Shown here in pieces: positions 61,542 to 64,000 of a stretch of 64,000 nucleotides of DNA. Numbering within the stretch: the first letter of the stretch is position 1; each line of letters begins with the position of its first letter. This stretch comes from Sphingomonas sp. UBA978. Lineage in GTDB: Bacteria; Pseudomonadota; Alphaproteobacteria; Sphingomonadales; Sphingomonadaceae. Made by a program: the position numbers and the translations under genes. The notes below the pieces were generated by a model that made no database searches, was not told where the DNA came from, and worked only from the letters and a program-made list of their open reading frames with translations. The stretch is from positions 304,806 through 368,805 of the forward strand of contig NZ_DBBS01000020.1 of the NCBI RefSeq assembly GCF_002292295.1, read 5' to 3'.

Positions 61542-62999
61542 GTGACCGCCGCCGCCCCTCCCGCCAGCATCGCGATCCTCGGCGGCGGCACCGCGGGCTG
61601 GATGGCGGCTTGCCTGATGGCCAAAGCGTGGCCGCGCTGCGCCATCACCGTCGTCGAATCGCCGGAGATCGGCATCGTCGGCGTCGGCGAAGGCTCGACC
61701 CCGCAATTGAAGGCGCTGTTCGACACGCTCGGTATCGCCGAGGCCGCGTGGATGCCGGCGGCGGATGCGACCTACAAGACCGGCATCGCCTTCCACGGCT
61801 GGGGCGACGGCACGCCATCCTATTTCCACCCCTTCGCGGGCCAGATCGACCTGCATACGCAGGGGGCGTTCTTCGCCAGCACGCGCGCGCGGCGGCTGGG
61901 GGCGGACGTGCCCGCGCACCCCGATCGCTTCTTCCTCAACGCCCGGCTGGCGGCGGCGGGCAGGGCACCGCTCGCACCCCCCAGTTTTCCGTTCCACATC
62001 GGCTACGGCTATCATTTCGACGCGCACAAGGTCGGCGTGGTGCTGCGCGACCATGCGCTGGGGCGCGGCGTCGTGCACCTCGCGCGCCGCGTCACCGACG
62101 TCGCCGTCGTCGACGGGCGCGTCGCGCGCCTCGATCTCGCGGGCGGCGACAGCATCGCCGCCGACCTTTTCGTCGATGCGAGCGGTTTCCGCTCCGTCAT
62201 CGCGCAGGGGGCACTCGGCGTGCCGTTCCGCTCCTTCGCCGGCAATCTGTTCGCCGATCGCGCCGTGGTCATGCCGACCCCGCGGGCCGGGCAGCTGCCG
62301 GTGCAGACACAGGCGACCGCGCTCTCCGCCGGCTGGGCGTGGGACATTCCGCTGACCACGCGCACCGGCAACGGCTATGTCTATTCCTCGCGCCATCTGT
62401 CGGCCGACGCCGCGGAAACCGAATTGCGTCGCCATCTCGGTCTGCTCGATGCCGACGTCGCCGCGCGCCACCTGACGATGAAGGTCGGTCGCGTCGAGAC
62501 GACATGGACCGCCAACTGCCTCGCGATCGGCCTCGCGCAGGGGTTTGTCGAACCGCTCGAGGCGACCGCGCTGCACATCGTCCAGGCGACGGTCGAGGGC
62601 TTCATCGCCGCGCAGGACGGCGGCGGGCGGGACGCGTTCAACGCCGCCATCGCCCGCCGCTACGAGGGCATCCGTGACTATATCGTCGCCCATTACCGGC
62701 TCAACCGCCGCTCCGGCGATTTCTGGCGCGAGAATGCCGCCAACGACGACCTGTCCGACGATCTGAAGGCGATCCTGTCCGCCTGGTTCACCGGCCGCGA
62801 CGTCGGCGAGGTGATCGCGGCGCGCGACCTCGGCGGCTATTATGCGCCGATGTCGTGGGAGGTGCTGCTCGCCGGCTACGGCACCTTCCCCGACGCCGCC
62901 CGGCTGCGTGCGGCCGCGCCCGTCGCCGACCTCGCCGGGATCGACGCGCTGCTCGACGGCTGCCTGCTCAACTTTCCGCCCGCCGGGAGATTATCATGA
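61542..62999 (+). CDS. Tryptophan-halogenase-like flavoprotein 2
   Basis: A 485-residue member of the same family as the protein at 53143. It has GGGTAGWMA, catalytic Lys79 (TYKTGI) and the signature AWDIP within WxWxIP. The segment holding the second catalytic residue reads VEPLEATA (Glu340), so the serine after the glutamate in the usual LEST is alanine here, near the halide site. The start is GTG, 11 bases after the GH97 stop, with only a weak ribosome site, and its stop overlaps the MFS gene by 4 bases. It is therefore part of the sugar operon. It may differ in halide use or be a non-halogenating flavoenzyme. Confidence 0.88.
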   Translation: MTAAAPPASIAILGGGTAGWMAACLMAKAWPRCAITVVESPEIGIVGVGEGSTPQLKALFDTLGIAEAAWMPAADATYKTGIAFHGWGDGTPSYFHPFAGQIDLHTQGAFFASTRARRLGADVPAHPDRFFLNARLAAAGRAPLAPPSFPFHIGYGYHFDAHKVGVVLRDHALGRGVVHLARRVTDVAVVDGRVARLDLAGGDSIAADLFVDASGFRSVIAQGALGVPFRSFAGNLFADRAVVMPTPRAGQLPVQTQATALSAGWAWDIPLTTRTGNGYVYSSRHLSADAAETELRRHLGLLDADVAARHLTMKVGRVETTWTANCLAIGLAQGFVEPLEATALHIVQATVEGFIAAQDGGGRDAFNAAIARRYEGIRDYIVAHYRLNRRSGDFWRENAANDDLSDDLKAILSAWFTGRDVGEVIAARDLGGYYAPMSWEVLLAGYGTFPDAARLRAAAPVADLAGIDALLDGCLLNFPPAGRLS

Positions 63000-64000
63000 C
63001 TGCGACCCTGACCCGACCGCGGCAGAGCTGGGCCGGCCTTTTGAACATCTCGTTCGGCTTCTTCGGCATCCAAATCGGCTTCGCCCTGCAAAATGCGAAC
63101 ATGAGCCGGATCTTCCAGTCGCTCGGCACCAGCCTCGACGATCTGCCCGCTCTCTGGGTCGCGGCACCGCTGACCGGATTGCTGGTGCAGCCCGTGATCG
63201 GCCATCTCAGCGACCGCACCTGGCTCGGCCGCCTCGGGCGGCGGCGGCCCTATTTCCTCGCCGGAGCCATCCTCGCCGCCATCGCGCTGCTGCTGATGCC
63301 GGAAAGCCCCGGGCTGTTGATGGCGGCGTTGCTGCTGTGGATGCTCGATGCGTCGCTCAACGTCTCGATGGAGCCGTTCCGCGCCTTCATCGGCGACATG
63401 CTCGACAAGGACCAGCACGCCGCAGGCTATGCGGTGCAGACCGCCTTCATCGGCGCGGGCGCCGTGTTCGGGTCGATCTTCCCGTGGCTGCTCGAACATC
63501 TCGGCGTGTCGAACGTCGCGGCGGGCGGCGGCATTCCCGATACGGTGCGCTACGCCTTCTGGTTCGGCGGCGCGGCGCTGTTCCTCGCGGTGCTGTGGAC
63601 GGTGCTGACGACGCGCGAATATTCGCCTGCCGAGATGGCCGGCTTCCACGGTGCCGTCGCGGACGATCAGGCCCACACGACGCAGGTGCTGGCGGCGCGC
63701 GGCGTCGGCGGCAGCATCGCGTGGATCGTATTGGGTGGGACCGTCATCGCCACCGTCGCGGCGCTGGGGCTGGAAAAGGAAGTGTATCTGCTCGGCGCGC
63801 TGCTCGCCGCCTACGGTCTCGCCAGCATCATTGCCATCGCGCGGGCGCGGAGCGGGCGGCCGGCGGACATGCTGGGGCATATCGTCGGCGATTTCGGCGG
63901 CATGCCGGTGCTGATGAAGCGGCTGGCGGTGGCGCAATGCTTCAGCTGGTCCGCGCTGTTCATCATGTGGATCAACACCACGCCGATCGTCGCCGGCGCC
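62996..64000 (+). CDS. MFS sugar transporter, SLC45/GPH-like (cut by window end)
   Basis: The first 335 codons of a major-facilitator permease; the 3' end is outside the window. WAGLLNISFGFFGIQIGFAL is the first membrane helix, and HLSDRTWLGRLGRRRPYF after helix 3 is the loop motif typical of sucrose/maltose:proton symporters of the SLC45 and GPH type. More hydrophobic segments follow at regular spacing. In this operon it should carry maltose or maltodextrin across the inner membrane to the cytoplasmic GH13 glucosidase. ATG overlaps the previous stop. Confidence 0.88.
   Translation, partial: MTATLTRPRQSWAGLLNISFGFFGIQIGFALQNANMSRIFQSLGTSLDDLPALWVAAPLTGLLVQPVIGHLSDRTWLGRLGRRRPYFLAGAILAAIALLLMPESPGLLMAALLLWMLDASLNVSMEPFRAFIGDMLDKDQHAAGYAVQTAFIGAGAVFGSIFPWLLEHLGVSNVAAGGGIPDTVRYAFWFGGAALFLAVLWTVLTTREYSPAEMAGFHGAVADDQAHTTQVLAARGVGGSIAWIVLGGTVIATVAALGLEKEVYLLGALLAAYGLASIIAIARARSGRPADMLGHIVGDFGGMPVLMKRLAVAQCFSWSALFIMWINTTPIVAGA

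Noticed and set aside
53143..62999. Halogenated natural-product gene cluster
   Set aside because: The neighbours are sugar uptake and alpha-glucan hydrolase genes; no NRPS, PKS, terpene or tryptophan-modifying assembly genes are present.

Overview
The window comes from a high-GC alphaproteobacterium, most likely Sphingomonas or a close sphingomonad. The basis is protein content: DivL- and RcdA-type cell-cycle proteins, a single-cysteine DksA, a CC0125/CC1285-type lipoprotein, a host-attachment family protein, a TonB-Xanth-Caul type receptor with tryptophan-halogenase-like flavoproteins, and the AmgK/MurU sugar-recycling pair. Most of the window is core chromosome with densely packed, often overlapping genes. 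I see no phage, IS element, CRISPR array or plasmid gene.

Layout. 1-8000: alpha/beta hydrolase, M2 peptidase, Ala/Lys-rich membrane protein, AMP nucleosidase, peroxiredoxin, YqgE, and S-adenosylhomocysteine hydrolase (ahcY) behind a perfect 20-bp palindrome. 8142-19428: a tight run divL-tsaE-amgK-murU-addB-addA, followed by trxA with its own promoter candidate. The run joins cell-cycle signalling, tRNA t6A synthesis, peptidoglycan sugar recycling and double-strand break repair. 19481-24782: an IMPase-family phosphatase and argJ (minus strand), then a small membrane protein and secA. 24866-30729: lipoprotein, YjbQ, two small ORFs, tRNA-Asn, nadK, moaA, an EAL protein and a SnoaL-like protein. 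30749-40905: mfd, sdhE, recG, a PilZ protein, tyrS, an NlpD-like LysM/LytM lipoprotein and serS. 41009-49171: host-attachment protein, a Ser/Gly-rich protein with a PEP-CTERM-like tail, dksA, PilZ, two DUF465 proteins, an RcdA-like protein, a flavin oxidoreductase, an M1 aminopeptidase and a lipoprotein.

49288-64000 is the most interesting accessory-type region, an apparent maltodextrin/starch utilisation locus. It holds a DUF6445 protein, a TonB-dependent receptor, a halogenase-like flavoprotein, a LacI regulator (minus strand), two GH13 enzymes, a GH97 glucosidase, a second halogenase-like flavoprotein and an MFS sugar transporter cut by the window end. An identical 15-mer with an ATACGTAT core lies before both the receptor and the amylase operon, which predicts that the LacI protein controls both. 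The inferred flow is uptake through the receptor, periplasmic cleavage by the signal-peptide-bearing GH13 and GH97 enzymes, inner-membrane transport by the MFS protein, and cytoplasmic hydrolysis by the leaderless GH13 glucosidase. What two halogenase-like enzymes and a DUF6445 protein do in such a locus is the main open question.

Other non-coding structure includes two inverted REP-like pairs (near 5160-5250 and 34263-34360), a 141-bp near-palindrome exactly filling the gap between two convergent genes (54645-54785), several G/C-rich hairpin terminators, and candidate promoters for trxA and dksA. All functional calls rest on reading motifs and family resemblance by eye; no database search was run.
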